From assembly GCA_903827245.1 (NCBI GenBank), contig CAIKHO010000030.1, positions 1-64,000 of the forward strand: a stretch of 64,000 nucleotides of DNA, in the 5' to 3' direction. Below the pieces are notes generated by a model that had not been told where the DNA came from, did no database searches, and worked only from the letters and a program-made list of their open reading frames with translations. Each line of letters starts with the position of its first letter. Position 1 is the stretch's first letter. Below, piece after piece: positions 42,628 through 52,891 of the stretch. The position numbers were made by a program, and so were the translations under genes. Origin of the DNA: an uncultured Opitutia bacterium. GTDB lineage: Bacteria > Verrucomicrobiota > Verrucomicrobiia > Opitutales > Opitutaceae.

Positions 42628-43173
42628 ATGATTGCCTCAACTCAGACAAATCACCCGATCGCCGCTTCCTCCACCGGCGCAGGCGGCACGGCCAACGTAC
42701 TCCGGCCGATCGAAACGGCCACCGCGCGCCTCAAAGCTGCCGGTTTGCGCATCACGCAGCCACGCATTGCCATTCTGGAGACGATGATCCGTTTCGGCCA
42801 GCCCGCGAGCATCGAGAAGATTCACACCGAGTTGTCACAGGATTTTTGCGATCTCGTGACGGTTTATCGTTGCTTGGCGGTATTTGAGGAACTCGGACTC
42901 GTGCGCCGGTCGTTTTTTCACAACGGCACCAGTCTTTACGAAATCAATCTCGCCGGAACCAGCCATTACCATGTGATCTGCAAGGCCAGCAACCGGGTGG
43001 ATGAAATTGATTCCGAGACCGTGGCCGAACTGCGCCGTGCGATCGAGCAGATCGAGGAAACACTCAAGGCCCGCGGCTACACCGACGTTTCGCACATGGT
43101 CGAATTTTTCGGCGTATCACCCCAGGCGATCCGCAATGCGGCTGCTTTGACGGCCGCTCCGTTCCAGCGCTGA
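42628..43173 (+). CDS. Fur-family transcriptional regulator
   Basis: A 181-residue metalloregulator with a 30-residue Ser/Gly N-terminal tail. The winged helix is LKAAGLRITQPRIAILETM with DLVTVYRCLAVFEELGLVR as recognition helix. Metal site residues include HYHVIC (His113, His115). The structural-zinc cysteines are lost: the usual CxxC reads CKAS, and the C-terminal CxxC is absent. It could be Fur, Mur or PerR-like. It lies next to a convergent superoxide dismutase gene, which hints at a Mn/Fe or oxidative-stress role. Confidence 0.88.
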   Translation: MIASTQTNHPIAASSTGAGGTANVLRPIETATARLKAAGLRITQPRIAILETMIRFGQPASIEKIHTELSQDFCDLVTVYRCLAVFEELGLVRRSFFHNGTSLYEINLAGTSHYHVICKASNRVDEIDSETVAELRRAIEQIEETLKARGYTDVSHMVEFFGVSPQAIRNAAALTAAPFQR

Positions 43174-43269
43174 GTCGCTTGGTTCGGCCAAGCCGGACAG
43201 GAAGGGTTTCCCCGAGCCGCGTTCGATCCGTCGTTTCAGTCGGTCATTCGAGGCCTGACCTGGAGTAAT

Positions 43270-44010
43270 CTAGGCGAGCGCTGCGGCGTAGGTCGCCCCG
43301 GCTTGGCGCCAATTGACGACATTCCAAAACGCCTTAACGTAATCGGCGCGGAGATTTTGGTATTTGAGATAATAGGCATGCTCCCACACGTCGAGCCCGA
43401 GCACCGGGACCGCGCCATCGCTGAGCAGGGAATCCTGATTGGCGGTTGATTGCACGCTGAGCACCCCACCCTTGACGCCCAGCCAGGCCCAACCGCTGCC
43501 AAAGCGTTTGGCGGCCGCGTCGGCAAATTGAGCCTTGAACGCCTCAAGGGAGCCAAAGGTTTTGTCGATCGCGGCGGCCAGGGCGCCGTCGGGAGCCGAC
43601 GCGGTACCGGCAGGCCCGAGCACGGTCCAGAAAAACGAATGGTTGGCGTGGCCGCCGACATTGTTGCGCAGGGTCGTGCGGATTTTCTCCGGCAAATCGG
43701 GCAGGCGCTGCAGCAGCTGCGTCGCCGTCAGGGCCTGCCATTCGGGATAGTCCTTCAGCGCCGCATTGGCGTTGTTGATGTAAGCCTGATGATGCTTGGT
43801 GTAATGAATCTCCATCGTGCGGGCGTCGATGTGGGGCTCCAGCGCATCGAAGCTGTATCCGAGTTTGGGCAGGGCGAAAGGCTGGGGCTTCTCCATCGCG
43901 TTGTCGGCGGAAAAAACCCGCGGGCCCAGACTGCCAAGGCTGAGAACGACCGCGCCGGTGCCGAGGGTCTTGAGGGCGTCACGGCGGGTCAGGTTGTCAT
44001 CGGGATTCAT
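43270..44010 (-). CDS. Fe/Mn superoxide dismutase with Tat signal
   Basis: A 246-residue Fe/Mn-type SOD. The N-terminus has a twin-arginine signal ([14 protein letters not shown]) and a hydrophobic stretch ending near PRVFSA, so it is probably exported folded with its metal. The four metal ligands are visible: His in [12 protein letters not shown], His in [10 protein letters not shown], and Asp/His in [12 protein letters not shown]. Export by Tat is uncommon for this enzyme. It is convergent with the Fur gene. Confidence 0.92.
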   Translation of the reverse strand: MNPDDNLTRRDALKTLGTGAVVLSLGSLGPRVFSADNAMEKPQPFALPKLGYSFDALEPHIDARTMEIHYTKHHQAYINNANAALKDYPEWQALTATQLLQRLPDLPEKIRTTLRNNVGGHANHSFFWTVLGPAGTASAPDGALAAAIDKTFGSLEAFKAQFADAAAKRFGSGWAWLGVKGGVLSVQSTANQDSLLSDGAVPVLGLDVWEHAYYLKYQNLRADYVKAFWNVVNWRQAGATYAAALA

Positions 44011-44051
44011 CGGGGCAGGCTGGGCAATCTCCGGGCGGCGTGCAAGCGCCG

Positions 44052-47000
44052 TCAGTGTGTTTCACCGAGGCGGATGCGCGGATCGAGCCAGAGGAGCAGC
44101 AAATCGCTCACCAGCGTACCGACCATCCCGAGCAGGCTGAGCACCATCAGCATCGAGCCGGCGAGGTAAATGTCCTCGACCAGCAGCGCATCGAGCATGG
44201 CTGGCCCGATCATGGGCAGACTGAGCACCATGGCCACAATCGCGCCGCCCGACACGAGCTGCGGGAAAAGGCTGCCGAGACCGGAAACAAAAGGATTGAG
44301 CGCGAGGCGCACCGGGTATTTCAGCAGCAGCCGGAGCGGACGGACACCCTTGGCCCGCGCCGTGGTGACATAGGGCTTCTTCAACTCGTCGAGCAGGTTC
44401 GCCCGCATCACGCGGATCATGCCCGCCGTGCCGCCCAGCCCGAGCACGATGACGGGAAGCCAGAGATGCCTGGCCAAGTCCGCCGCCTTGGCCCAGCTCC
44501 AGCCGGGCACGGTGGCAAATCCGGGGGAAAACAAGCCGTCGATACCCACGCCGAGCCACCGCCGCGTCAGGAACATCAGGACCAGGGCCAGGAGGAAAGA
44601 AGGCACTGACATGCCAAGGAAACCCAGCAGCGTCAGCGCATAGTCCCCTGCCGAGTATTGCCGGACCGCAGAATAAATCCCGGCGGGCAGCGCAACGGCC
44701 CAGGTAAAGAGGACGGTCGCGAGTGAAACCAGCACGGTCAGGCCAATGCGATCACCGATGACTTCGTTGACCGATTTCTCGTGCTCCATGGAAAGGCCCA
44801 GATTGCCCTGCAGCAGGCCGGTGTCGCCCGGCTGGAAGCTGCCGAACCAAAGCAGGCCGACCCAGCGGGCATAGCGCTTCGCCATGGGCTCATCGAGGTG
44901 GAAGCTTTTGCGGAGATCGGCCGCCAGCTGGTCGTTTCCGCTCGTGCCCTGCATTTCAAGCTGGGCGATGCGCGTGTCGACAAAATCCCCGGGCGGAAGC
45001 TGGATGAGCACGAACACAATGACCGAGACCGCCGCCATGGTCGGAATCATCAGCAGCAGGCGCCGGCCGATAAAGGGATGCTTCATGCCGACCAAAATGA
45101 GCCCGGCCGCGAGTCCGACGCCGATCAAGCCGCGGATCATCCCGCCCACCCAGCCGCCGGCCGGCCTGGTTCCGTCATCGTCGGTCGCGATCGTATTCGG
45201 CGGGGGACTGATCGTGGTGATCTCGTGCCTGGTTTGCGCCACGACCGAGGGTTCATCGACGGGCTGATCCCAAAAATACGTTTCGATGCCGGTGTTGCCC
45301 GGCGTCTGGTACTTCCCGCCGAACAACGCGGTGCGGGGCACATTGCGGAATCCGTTTTTCACCACCACGAGCTGGGGCGGCGAGGTGGAGATGCTGATGC
45401 TCCAGAGATTTTCCGCGGCGATTTCGAGCACATCATTGAACCGTGCGCGGCGGGCCGCCTCGCCGGGGAGCGTGTTCACCTCCTGGAGAATCTCCATTGC
45501 CTCCCTCAGGGGATGGCCCAGCGGCGGCTCGATCGAATTGGGCCGCCGGGCGGCCGGGTCGCCATACAGGCCGCCATTCCGATACCATTCCCCGAATCCG
45601 GGCGCGTAGTAGGATTCGCCGTAGGTCGGCACGAAATTCCGCGGCTCCACCAGGGGATAAAACTCACTCTCCCCGGTCCACACGGTGAAGTCGTGCTCAT
45701 ACGTGAGTTTTTCCTGCTCAAACAGTTTGCGCGCCCGGAAGTGCTGGATGAGACGGACCCCCACATGCGCCCAGTCGTCCACGATGAACTGGGCCGGGCT
45801 CACCGGGGCGAATTCGGTCAGGTCCAGGATAAAACTCATCCGGCTGCCGTCCGGCAGCGTGCGATAGCCCTCCGCGTCGCGGCGGGTCAGGCCGATTTCG
45901 TCAAGCAGGGCGTTGGCCCTCGCCGGGTCGTAGCGGGTGAAGGCGTTGAAAAGATGCTCATTGTGATACGGCGAATCCCGGCCGGGATCGATCTGGGCCG
46001 GCACGGTCTGGCCGTTGAACTCGGCGTCAATGATGTCCTGCCGATTGATGGCCAGCGACAGGGCCTGGCGGAAGCGCCGGTCGTTGATGAGCTCGTGCTT
46101 CCACTTGGTGTCCGGCCGGGCCGGGTCAACCCGGCGATTGAGATTCGGGAAAATCGTGAAGGGAGACTGGGCGGCGGACTTCCAGTGGTAGACCTCGTAG
46201 CCGTTCCGGACCGCGCCGCCGAGGAGGAGAATCTGGTCCTCGTAACGAATATGCCGGTCCTGCATCGAGGGCTCCCCACTGGAGGCGGAGACCGCGATGA
46301 GGTCGCTGCTCTTGATGTCCAGCACCAGCCGGTCGAGGTACGGGAGTTGGTTGCCCTGGGTGTCGACGACGAAATAATACGGGTTGCGCACAAAGGTCTG
46401 CGGGGTGGTCGGCCGGTAGGTATGGTAAATCCAGGGCCACAGGCGCGGGTGCTCGGGATTCAGGTAGTGCTTCATGCGCTTGTAGAGCGCCACCGGGCTG
46501 GAAAGCTTCAGCGCATCCATGGTCTTCTGGATGAGTTCCTGGCTCCCCAGCGCGGGATGGTACTGTCGCAGGTAATGCGCCGGCACGATGTACTCGGTGT
46601 AATCGTCGTAGTTCTGGCCGGTGGAGGCCAGTCGCTCCAGAAAGAGCGGGTTCGGCTCGCTGAAGACGAAGCGGACGTGGAGGTCGTCGATCTTTTCCAC
46701 CCGGCCGAGGGTGCTGCCCGCACGCAGGAAGGGCGGCTGGATATTGAAATACTTCACCTCGTGTTCATACCAGTAGGCGATGTCCTCACTGGTAAAGGGC
46801 TGTCCGTCGGACCAGCGCATGCCCTGGCGCAACGTGAAGGTGAAGCTCCGGTAATCCGGTGAAATTTCCCATGATTTTGCGATATGCGGCACCAGCGGGT
46901 AGCCCTGCGGGGACCACCGCACGAGGTTGGCCGCCGACAGACGCCAGTAGATGGTGCCGAAATCGTAGTTGGCATTGACGAGGCGATACCACGTGCCGCC

Positions 47001-47366
47001 GTAACGGCCGATGCCGTCAACCCCCTCCATCACCAATGGCTCCGGTCCCACGCGCTCGGCCACCGGCGGGAGTCTGCCCTCCTTTACCAGCTCATCGAGG
47101 ACCGGGGCTTCCCTATGGGGCCACCACGGGGCCTTGGGCCCGGCCTGATAGTCAACCTCCCGGGTGATGACCGGGGGGTGCGCCGTGTCGATCACCTGGG
47201 CATTTCTGCGCGCAGCCTGGACGGCGGCGAGCTCGTCCGGCGGCGGCGGTTCAGGCGGGGTCACGACATCAGGCCGGAACCATAGCCCGCACAGATACAA
47301 TAAGAGTGTGAATCCAATCACCGCGGCCACGAAACCCGCCAGAGTGGCCTGAAGACGTTTGTTCAC
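44052..47366 (-). CDS. Fused ABC peptide importer: family 5 binding protein plus permease
   Basis: A protein of about 1,104 residues. After an N-terminal membrane anchor ([20 protein letters not shown]) comes a complete SBP_bac_5 solute-binding domain (about 90-670; [37 protein letters not shown]). A DppB/OppB-type permease with about six helices follows ([40 protein letters not shown]-like [20 protein letters not shown]). These parts are normally separate proteins. No second permease or ATPase gene is next to it in the window. The GTG at 47,366 (MNKRLQATL) is preferred over a TTG at 47,393. Confidence 0.86.
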   Translation of the reverse strand: MNKRLQATLAGFVAAVIGFTLLLYLCGLWFRPDVVTPPEPPPPDELAAVQAARRNAQVIDTAHPPVITREVDYQAGPKAPWWPHREAPVLDELVKEGRLPPVAERVGPEPLVMEGVDGIGRYGGTWYRLVNANYDFGTIYWRLSAANLVRWSPQGYPLVPHIAKSWEISPDYRSFTFTLRQGMRWSDGQPFTSEDIAYWYEHEVKYFNIQPPFLRAGSTLGRVEKIDDLHVRFVFSEPNPLFLERLASTGQNYDDYTEYIVPAHYLRQYHPALGSQELIQKTMDALKLSSPVALYKRMKHYLNPEHPRLWPWIYHTYRPTTPQTFVRNPYYFVVDTQGNQLPYLDRLVLDIKSSDLIAVSASSGEPSMQDRHIRYEDQILLLGGAVRNGYEVYHWKSAAQSPFTIFPNLNRRVDPARPDTKWKHELINDRRFRQALSLAINRQDIIDAEFNGQTVPAQIDPGRDSPYHNEHLFNAFTRYDPARANALLDEIGLTRRDAEGYRTLPDGSRMSFILDLTEFAPVSPAQFIVDDWAHVGVRLIQHFRARKLFEQEKLTYEHDFTVWTGESEFYPLVEPRNFVPTYGESYYAPGFGEWYRNGGLYGDPAARRPNSIEPPLGHPLREAMEILQEVNTLPGEAARRARFNDVLEIAAENLWSISISTSPPQLVVVKNGFRNVPRTALFGGKYQTPGNTGIETYFWDQPVDEPSVVAQTRHEITTISPPPNTIATDDDGTRPAGGWVGGMIRGLIGVGLAAGLILVGMKHPFIGRRLLLMIPTMAAVSVIVFVLIQLPPGDFVDTRIAQLEMQGTSGNDQLAADLRKSFHLDEPMAKRYARWVGLLWFGSFQPGDTGLLQGNLGLSMEHEKSVNEVIGDRIGLTVLVSLATVLFTWAVALPAGIYSAVRQYSAGDYALTLLGFLGMSVPSFLLALVLMFLTRRWLGVGIDGLFSPGFATVPGWSWAKAADLARHLWLPVIVLGLGGTAGMIRVMRANLLDELKKPYVTTARAKGVRPLRLLLKYPVRLALNPFVSGLGSLFPQLVSGGAIVAMVLSLPMIGPAMLDALLVEDIYLAGSMLMVLSLLGMVGTLVSDLLLLWLDPRIRLGETH

Positions 47367-47510
47367 TGCGCGCACAGGGGTGCCCAAAAACAAGGGCCGG
47401 CCCGACCCATGGCAACGTTCTTTCGCCCAGCCCCACCCTCGATTCGGCGGACCGTGGATGTCGGGTACAAATCAGCTCGCACTGGCGCAAAACTTGCTAA
47501 AATTAACTCC

Positions 47511-47759
47511 ATGACCCGTTTCCGCCGACTCGTCCAGGCCGCCAGTCTTCTCCTCGTGTTTCCAGCCGTGGCACTGGCCCATCCCGGGCATGAAGGGCAT
47601 GAATTGACGTGGGACCTGAACCACCTGGCCGCCCATCCGCTCGCGACGCTGATGTGTTTCTCCGTGGTGGCCGCCGGCGTCTGGTCCGCTTGGCGTATTG
47701 CGCAATGGGGCGGTTTGAATCCGAAGGGCGCCGTCGTGCGCGACCGCTCACGCCGCTGA
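47511..47759 (+). CDS. Small His-rich exported protein, HupE/UreJ-like N-terminus
   Basis: An 82-residue protein. A signal peptide (VQAASLLLVFPAVALA) ends directly before HPGHEGHELTWDLNHLAAHP, and one membrane helix follows (TLMCFSVVAAGVWSAWRIA). The HPGH start after cleavage recalls HupE/UreJ nickel or cobalt carriers, which begin HPGHG and are often near urease genes. Here the rest of that six-helix family is missing. It lies beside ureD but on the opposite strand. A role in nickel handling is inference. Confidence 0.6.
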   Translation: MTRFRRLVQAASLLLVFPAVALAHPGHEGHELTWDLNHLAAHPLATLMCFSVVAAGVWSAWRIAQWGGLNPKGAVVRDRSRR

Positions 47760-47763
47760 ATCG

Positions 47764-47792
47764 GGGAAACCGGCCGGCGGGCTCATAGTTTC
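47764..47792 (-). terminator. Inverted repeat between convergent genes
   Basis: GGAAAC and GTTTCC flank a GC-rich core with CCGGCCGG. It lies between the ends of the small His-rich protein gene and ureD. There is no T run, so termination is tentative. Confidence 0.4.
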
Positions 47793-48607
47793 CGCGCGTC
47801 ACACGCGAGCCGGGGAAATTCCCGCGCCAGGATTTGCCGCGCATCGCGCAGGCCGCGACGCAGTCGCATCCCGTCCGCCGCGACCAGTTTGATGCTCCAG
47901 CCTCCACGACGCAGTGGGCTGACGCCGATCCACAGTCCGTCACCATGCAGGGCGGCCACCGCCTTGCGCCATTCCGCACCCTCGTGGTCCTCACCCGCGA
48001 CCAGCACGGCATTGCCGAAGCAGGCGGCCGGACCCGAGCCCGCGAGTTCCGCGAGCGCACGCAGTTCCGGACCGGTCTGCGCGAAACGTTCGCGCAGGAT
48101 CAGCTCACCCCCAAGTCGCACCTCGATATCGATACACAGTTTTTCCCACTCCCAGGCCTCGCCATGCGCCACGCGGCCCGGCATGAGCAGGTCGGCGAAA
48201 AAAAGTCCCCCACCCGCCTCGATCTCAATCCGGGTCGACTGCCGGAAATGGCTGCCGCGATGAGGCACGAGCGGCTCGGGCATGACTTCCAGCCAGCCGC
48301 CGTCCGTGACCTTGAAATGCTGCAGGGATTCGGCCCGCCCCCCCTTCATTTGGAAGACCCGGCTCGCACTCGGCGTGGTCACGACCAATGCCGCTCCTTT
48401 CCCAACCGCAATCGCCGACTCCAGCCGGTCGCCCGCCAGGATGCCGGCCGTCGGGTTCACGACCTGCACGAGCAGAGCGCGGGCCTCGGTATCCCAATAA
48501 GGTTTGCTGAGATGATACGGCGCGCGAAAGGACTGTCCGGCCAGCACCGTGTGGCCATCCGCCCGGGCCGCGGCCCGCAACGAGAGGTGTCCGGAAAACT
48601 CAGCCAT
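47783..48607 (-). CDS. ureD: Urease accessory protein UreD
   Basis: A 274-residue UreD/UreH scaffold that binds apo-urease and passes nickel with UreF and UreG. Family motifs are NPTAGILAGDRLESAIAVG, ALVVTTPSASRVFQMKGG, EVMPEPLVPHRGSHFRQST and GRVAHGEAWEWEKL. It is the last gene of the urease operon, whereas ureD is first in many bacteria. Hairpin B separates it from ureG. Confidence 0.93.
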   Translation of the reverse strand: MAEFSGHLSLRAAARADGHTVLAGQSFRAPYHLSKPYWDTEARALLVQVVNPTAGILAGDRLESAIAVGKGAALVVTTPSASRVFQMKGGRAESLQHFKVTDGGWLEVMPEPLVPHRGSHFRQSTRIEIEAGGGLFFADLLMPGRVAHGEAWEWEKLCIDIEVRLGGELILRERFAQTGPELRALAELAGSGPAACFGNAVLVAGEDHEGAEWRKAVAALHGDGLWIGVSPLRRGGWSIKLVAADGMRLRRGLRDARQILAREFPRLACDARKL

Positions 48608-48613
48608 GGTTCA

Positions 48614-48706
48614 GTTATCCCTCTCTTTTCCTCTTTCTCTTAATCTTTCTCGCCCCTTCGGGCAGTACTGACGAATGAGTAAGATAAAGAGAAAAGAGAA
48701 AGATTG
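48614..48706 (-). repeat. Intra-operon hairpin B (polypyrimidine/polypurine)
   Basis: The left part has CTCTCTTTTCCTCTTTCTCT and AATCTTTCTC. The right part has GATAAAGAGAAAAGAGAAAG. It separates ureG from ureD and uses the same words as hairpin A, 34 kb away. Confidence 0.75.
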
Positions 48707-49330
48707 TCAGTCCGTCTTCGGCTTCCGGCCGAACAGCACCTCGCGCTCGATCCACGCGATCACCTGGTCGAGGTTGTGCTCGCGCTTCAGGTCGCAAAAA
48801 AGGAACGGCCGGGCGCCCCGCTGCGCCTTGGCGTCGCGCTCCATCACGCCGAGGTCCGCACCCACCAGCGGGGCGAGGTCGATTTTGTTGATGATCAGCA
48901 GGTCGCTGAAGCGGATCGCAGGTCCACCCTTGCGGGGAATCTTGTCCCCCTCCGCCACGTCGATCACGTAGATGAAGGCGTCCACCAGCTCGGGTGAAAA
49001 CGTGGCCGAAAGATTGTCGCCGCCACTTTCCACGAGCGAGAGCTGAAGATCGGGAAATTTCAGTTCCATCGCCCGCACCGCCTGCTCGTTCATGGTGGTG
49101 TCATCCCGGATCGCGGTGTGCGGACAGCCGCCGGTCTCGACCCCGGCGATCCGGCCGGGCTCCAGGGCGCCGTTGCGCGTGAGAAACTGCGCATCCTCGA
49201 GCGTATAGATGTCGTTCGTGACGACCGCCATCGAGTAGCGTTCGCGCAGTTTCTGGCAGAGCTTGAGACAAAGCATGGTCTTGCCGGAGCCAACCGGACC
49301 GCCAATGCCGATGCGTGGGGGACGTATCAT
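48707..49330 (-). CDS. ureG: Urease accessory GTPase UreG
   Basis: A 207-residue SIMIBI GTPase that delivers nickel to urease. P-loop [11 protein letters not shown]; the nickel-binding CPH is in [29 protein letters not shown]; base-recognition [13 protein letters not shown] at 49,330 ([12 protein letters not shown]) is used; upstream in-frame codons lie inside hairpin I. Confidence 0.95.
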   Translation of the reverse strand: MIRPPRIGIGGPVGSGKTMLCLKLCQKLRERYSMAVVTNDIYTLEDAQFLTRNGALEPGRIAGVETGGCPHTAIRDDTTMNEQAVRAMELKFPDLQLSLVESGGDNLSATFSPELVDAFIYVIDVAEGDKIPRKGGPAIRFSDLLIINKIDLAPLVGADLGVMERDAKAQRGARPFLFCDLKREHNLDQVIAWIEREVLFGRKPKTD

Positions 49331-49338
49331 AAGGATGG

Positions 49339-49417
49339 TTTCACACAGAGACACAGGGGGCACAGAGAAAGCAATTTTGGGTTCCGATCTCTGTGCCCTC
49401 TGTGTCTCTGTGTGAAA
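49339..49417 (-). repeat. Intra-operon hairpin I (CACAGAG words)
   Basis: A near-perfect inverted repeat: TTTCACACAGAGACACAGGG plus GGCACAGAG against CTCTGTGCCCTCTGTGTCTC plus TGTGTGAAA, 29-nt arms with a loop of about 21 nt. It lies between ureF and ureG. Confidence 0.85.
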
Positions 49418-49426
49418 TGATTGTCT

Positions 49427-50233
49427 TCATGAAATAAATAGGCGGCCATCCGCGGTCTCGTGTCGCGCCGCCGCGATGTCGAGCCAGGGATTGAACCATC
49501 CGATGTCCTCAAACGGCACGGCCTGCGCCGCCGTGATCATCGCGGGCACGGCACTCAACGCCTCGGTGAGCAGCGACTGGCTGCCATTCTGGCCGAGGCG
49601 GAGCAGCTTCATCGCGGCGGAAAGCAGCGAGGCAAGGGCCGCATAGGCCACGGCTGCCAGCACCGCCTCAAGCGGTGCGCCCAGTCCGCGGCCCTCCAGG
49701 GCCGCGGACACCGAAGGGGAAAAAGGCCAGTTCTCCTTCGCGGCATGCCGAAGATATTCCTGCGCGCGCGAATCCAGACGCAGGCCCGCCAGCAGTTCCG
49801 CGCGCTGGCGGCCGATATTTTCCGCGGCGGCGCGGGCCTCACGGGCCGTCTTGAGCGCCGACGACAACCGGCAAATCTCGCCCACCCGATTCCAATCGGG
49901 CTGCTCCAGCGCGCGCCAGGCATGGGCCGCCAGGGGCAGATCGACGTGGCGCAACGCAGGAAGCACGGACAGCAGCAGGAAGGTCCGCAAGGTCGCGCGG
50001 TCATGGACAACGCCTTCCTGCGCCAGTCCCTCAAGCCCGAACGAATGGGCATAACTGCCCGTCGGGTAAAACGAATCTCCCGCCTGGAGGAGTCCGCAGA
50101 TCCACGCGAACGAGGCCGACGTCTCCCCCGGCCCCGAGGAGGCGGGGCCCGGGGTTGCAGGTTCGCGGGTTCGACCCACCGGCTTGCGCCGGCGGCGGCG
50201 CGGCTCAGTGCCGGTGGCTCGGACCGAGGTCAT
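49427..50233 (-). CDS. ureF: Urease accessory protein UreF
   Basis: A 268-residue all-helical UreF, the GTPase regulator of UreG in the UreDFG complex. Core motifs are LLQAGDSFYPTGSYAHSFGL, LPALRHVDLPLAAHAW, SSALKTAREARAA and the C-terminal DIGWFNPWLDIAAARHE. A 45-residue basic and Pro/Ser-rich N-terminal extension (TEPRRRRRKPVGRTREP) precedes the family domain, part of which overlaps ureE. ATG at 50,233 gives a 29-nt overlap with ureE. Confidence 0.9.
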   Translation of the reverse strand: MTSVRATGTEPRRRRRKPVGRTREPATPGPASSGPGETSASFAWICGLLQAGDSFYPTGSYAHSFGLEGLAQEGVVHDRATLRTFLLLSVLPALRHVDLPLAAHAWRALEQPDWNRVGEICRLSSALKTAREARAAAENIGRQRAELLAGLRLDSRAQEYLRHAAKENWPFSPSVSAALEGRGLGAPLEAVLAAVAYAALASLLSAAMKLLRLGQNGSQSLLTEALSAVPAMITAAQAVPFEDIGWFNPWLDIAAARHETADGRLFIS

Positions 50234-50669
50234 GGAGGGACTGTTGGGGGCCGCGGGCAAAACGTCCGGGACGAAACAGGGCGGTGGTCGGACGATATGG
50301 GACCTTGATCCGGTCAAGCAACTGGCGCACCGCTGGGTCGTCCGGCGCCAGCAGTCGCGCCGGCTCCGCCGACAGCTCCATGTGGAGGTTGCCGATCGCC
50401 CACCCTATCCCGGCCGCACCCGAGGGCGCAAGATCCAGCGGAATCTCAAGCACGGGTTCCGGCTGCTGGCGGATGACGTACCGGGCCGACGCCGTCTGCG
50501 CCACCACGTCGCCATCCTGCAGCGGCCCGGCCAGCTCAAAGCCGAATTCCGCGCCATCCGCCGCCACACCGCGCCAAAGCCGTTTCGCCAAGGTCAGCCG
50601 TTCAACCCGCACGACAACCTCGGGCAAGGCCGGGTTGCTCGAGGCCAGCGGGGCGGAGACAAGCTGCAT
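50205..50669 (-). CDS. ureE: Urease accessory metallochaperone UreE
   Basis: A 154-residue UreE. The N-terminal domain has VVVRVERLTLAKRLWRG and ADGAEFGFELAGPLQDGD. The C-terminal metal domain has AIGNLHMELSAEPARLL, holding the conserved His. The tail (LHDLGPSHRH) has only a short His cluster, so nickel storage is limited. ATG at 50,669 is used; a TTG at 50,699 would overlap the ureC stop. Confidence 0.88.
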   Translation of the reverse strand: MQLVSAPLASSNPALPEVVVRVERLTLAKRLWRGVAADGAEFGFELAGPLQDGDVVAQTASARYVIRQQPEPVLEIPLDLAPSGAAGIGWAIGNLHMELSAEPARLLAPDDPAVRQLLDRIKVPYRPTTALFRPGRFARGPQQSLHDLGPSHRH

Positions 50670-50695
50670 AAGCCGAGGCAAGCAGTCCGGCCGCT

Positions 50696-52465
50696 TCAAA
50701 ACAAGAAGTAGCGCTGGGCCATGGGCAGGACCTTCGCAGGCTCACAGGTCAGAATGCGCCCGTCGGCCTTGACCGTGTAAGTTTCGGGATCGACCTCGAT
50801 TTTCGGCAGCGCGTCGTTCAGGACCATGTCGCGCTTGCCCACCTTGCGGCAGCTTTTGACCGGCTCGAGCCGCCGCGCGAGGCCGAGCTGTTTCGGCCCG
50901 GTCTTGCTGCGCAGCGAAGCCTGGCTGACGAAGGTGAGGCAGGTGCTTCCCACCGCCTTGCCGGCGGCGCCGAATTGCGGACGATAAAAAGTGGGCTGCG
51001 GGGTCGGGATCGAGGCGTTGGGATCGCCCATGTTCGCCCAGGCGATGAAGCCGCCCTTCAGTACCAGCTCGGGCTTCACGCCGAAGAGCGCCGGTTTGAA
51101 CACGACGATGTCCGCGAGCTTGCCGACCTCAAGCGAGCCGACGATGTGCGAGATCCCGTGGGCGATCGCCGGATTGATCGTGTATTTCGCGAGGTAGCGC
51201 AGGGCGCGGAAATTGTCGGCCGCCGCGTGGGATTTCCCGGACAGCGCGCCGAACTGCACCTTCATCTTGTGCGCAGTCTGCCAGGTGCGGATGATAACCT
51301 CGCCGATGCGCCCCATGGCCTGCGAATCGGATGACATCATCGAGATCGCCCCCATGTCGTGCAGGCAGTCCTCCGCCGCGATGGTCTCGGGCCGGATACG
51401 CGACTCGGCGAACGCCACATCCTCGGGGATTTTCGAGTCGAGGTGGTGGCAGACCATCAGCATGTCGAGATGCTCGTCAATGGTGTTGACCGTGTACGGC
51501 CGGGTCGGGTTGGTGGACGAGGGCAGGACATTGGCCTCGCCGCAGACCCGGATGATGTCGGGGGCATGACCACCGCCCGCGCCCTCGGAATGGAAGGTAT
51601 GGATCGTCCGGCCCTTGAACGCGCGGATCGAGTCATCGACAAACCCGGACTCGTTCAGCGTGTCCGTGTGGATGGCCACCTGCACGTCGAGCTCATCGGC
51701 CACGCCGAGGCAGACATCGATCGCCGCGGGCGTGGTGCCCCAGTCCTCGTGCAGCTTCAGGCCGATGGCCCCGGCCAGTACCTGCTCGCGAAGCGGCGCG
51801 GGCGTGCCGCAGTTGCCCTTGCCGAGAAACCCCAGGTTCATCGGGTAGGCCTCCGCGGCCTCGAGCATGCGGTGCATGTTCCAGGTGCCGGGCGTGCAGG
51901 TCGTGGCAAACGTGCCCGTGGCGGGACCCGTGCCGCCGCCGAGCATGGTGGTGATGCCGGCGCTGATGGCCTCGTCGATCTGCTGCGGGCAGATAAAGTG
52001 GATGTGCGTGTCGATGCCACCGGCCGTGATGATGCAGCCCTCCCCGGCCAGGACCTCGGTCGCGGCACCGACAATCATCGGGTTTTTCTTCTTCGTGCGC
52101 GGATCGGGGTAGATGGAACCGAGACCGCTTTGAATGCCGGGATTCCCGGCATGGCCGATGCCGACGATCAGGCCGTGCTTGATGCCGACGTCGGCCTTGA
52201 TGATCCCGAGGATTGGATCGAGAATGAGCGCATTCGTGATGACGAGGTCCAGCGACTCGGCATCCAGCGCCGTGGGCGACTGGCCCATGCCGTCGCGGAT
52301 GACCTTGCCGCCGCCAAACTTGATCTCGTTGCCGTAACCGCCGCCCTCGGCGATGAGGTCGCGTTCCACCTGGACGAAGAGGTCGGTGTCGGCGAGGCGC
52401 ACGCGGTCGCCCACGGTGGGACCGAACATCTCGGCATACTGGCGGCGGGTAAGTTTGAGGGGCAT
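50696..52465 (-). CDS. ureC: Urease subunit alpha (catalytic)
   Basis: A 589-residue amidohydrolase that hydrolyses urea to ammonia and carbamate with a di-nickel site. All ligands are visible at a constant +20 offset from Klebsiella numbering: His154 and His156 (DTHIHF), carbamylated Lys237 (GLKLHEDWG), His266 ([10 protein letters not shown]), His292 ([13 protein letters not shown]) and Asp380 (SSDSQAMGR). The flap Cys339/His340 lies in MVCHHLDSK. An insert near residues 113-130 ([14 protein letters not shown]) explains much of the extra length. ATG at 52,465 ([15 protein letters not shown]) is used. Confidence 0.97.
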   Translation of the reverse strand: MPLKLTRRQYAEMFGPTVGDRVRLADTDLFVQVERDLIAEGGGYGNEIKFGGGKVIRDGMGQSPTALDAESLDLVITNALILDPILGIIKADVGIKHGLIVGIGHAGNPGIQSGLGSIYPDPRTKKKNPMIVGAATEVLAGEGCIITAGGIDTHIHFICPQQIDEAISAGITTMLGGGTGPATGTFATTCTPGTWNMHRMLEAAEAYPMNLGFLGKGNCGTPAPLREQVLAGAIGLKLHEDWGTTPAAIDVCLGVADELDVQVAIHTDTLNESGFVDDSIRAFKGRTIHTFHSEGAGGGHAPDIIRVCGEANVLPSSTNPTRPYTVNTIDEHLDMLMVCHHLDSKIPEDVAFAESRIRPETIAAEDCLHDMGAISMMSSDSQAMGRIGEVIIRTWQTAHKMKVQFGALSGKSHAAADNFRALRYLAKYTINPAIAHGISHIVGSLEVGKLADIVVFKPALFGVKPELVLKGGFIAWANMGDPNASIPTPQPTFYRPQFGAAGKAVGSTCLTFVSQASLRSKTGPKQLGLARRLEPVKSCRKVGKRDMVLNDALPKIEVDPETYTVKADGRILTCEPAKVLPMAQRYFLF

Positions 52466-52472
52466 GGCCGGC

Positions 52473-52838
52473 CTATTTTCTATTTTTGCTTTTCGTTTTT
52501 TGAATAGCGGGAACGCGTGATTTTGCGTCCAGCCGGCCATTGATCTTCGCATTGAGGCCGAAGACCTCGCGGGTGCCGGCCAATGCGACCAGCTCGACCT
52601 CCTTGGTATCTCCCGCCTCAAAGCGAACGGCGGTCCCGGCAGGAATGTTCAGGCGGAAACCACGCGACGCGATCCGATCAAAACGGAGGGCCTCGTTGGT
52701 CTCAAAAAAATGGTAGTGGGAGCCGACCTGGATCGGGCGGTCCCCCGTGTTGGCGACGACGAGGGTTTTCGTCACAAGGCCTACATTGGCCGGAAGCGGT
52801 GCGGCGCCGGCCGCCACGAAGATTTCTCCGGGAATCAT
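52473..52838 (-). CDS. ureB: Urease subunit beta
   Basis: A 121-residue small structural subunit. The start [11 protein letters not shown] fits the family (MIPGE), and [20 protein letters not shown] is the diagnostic segment. The C-terminus has extra basic residues ([15 protein letters not shown]). It is separate from ureA, unlike the fused form of Helicobacter. It ends 7 nt before ureC. Confidence 0.95.
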   Translation of the reverse strand: MIPGEIFVAAGAAPLPANVGLVTKTLVVANTGDRPIQVGSHYHFFETNEALRFDRIASRGFRLNIPAGTAVRFEAGDTKEVELVALAGTREVFGLNAKINGRLDAKSRVPAIQKTKSKNRK

Positions 52839-52891
52839 GGGGAGATAATGTTGGGTCTGCGAAGGATGATGGGCGGCCTGCCGTTTGCCAC

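Noticed and set aside
44781-46862. A 693-codon open frame on the plus strand opposite the fused ABC importer
   Set aside because: It mirrors a well-supported gene in GC-rich DNA; its translation is Arg/Gly/Asp-rich without any family motif. Similar long antisense frames opposite the M24 peptidase and ureC were rejected for the same reason.
49339-49417. Hairpin I as the intrinsic terminator of ureF
   Set aside because: No T run follows the stem on the minus strand, and ureG and ureD downstream have no other promoter visible.
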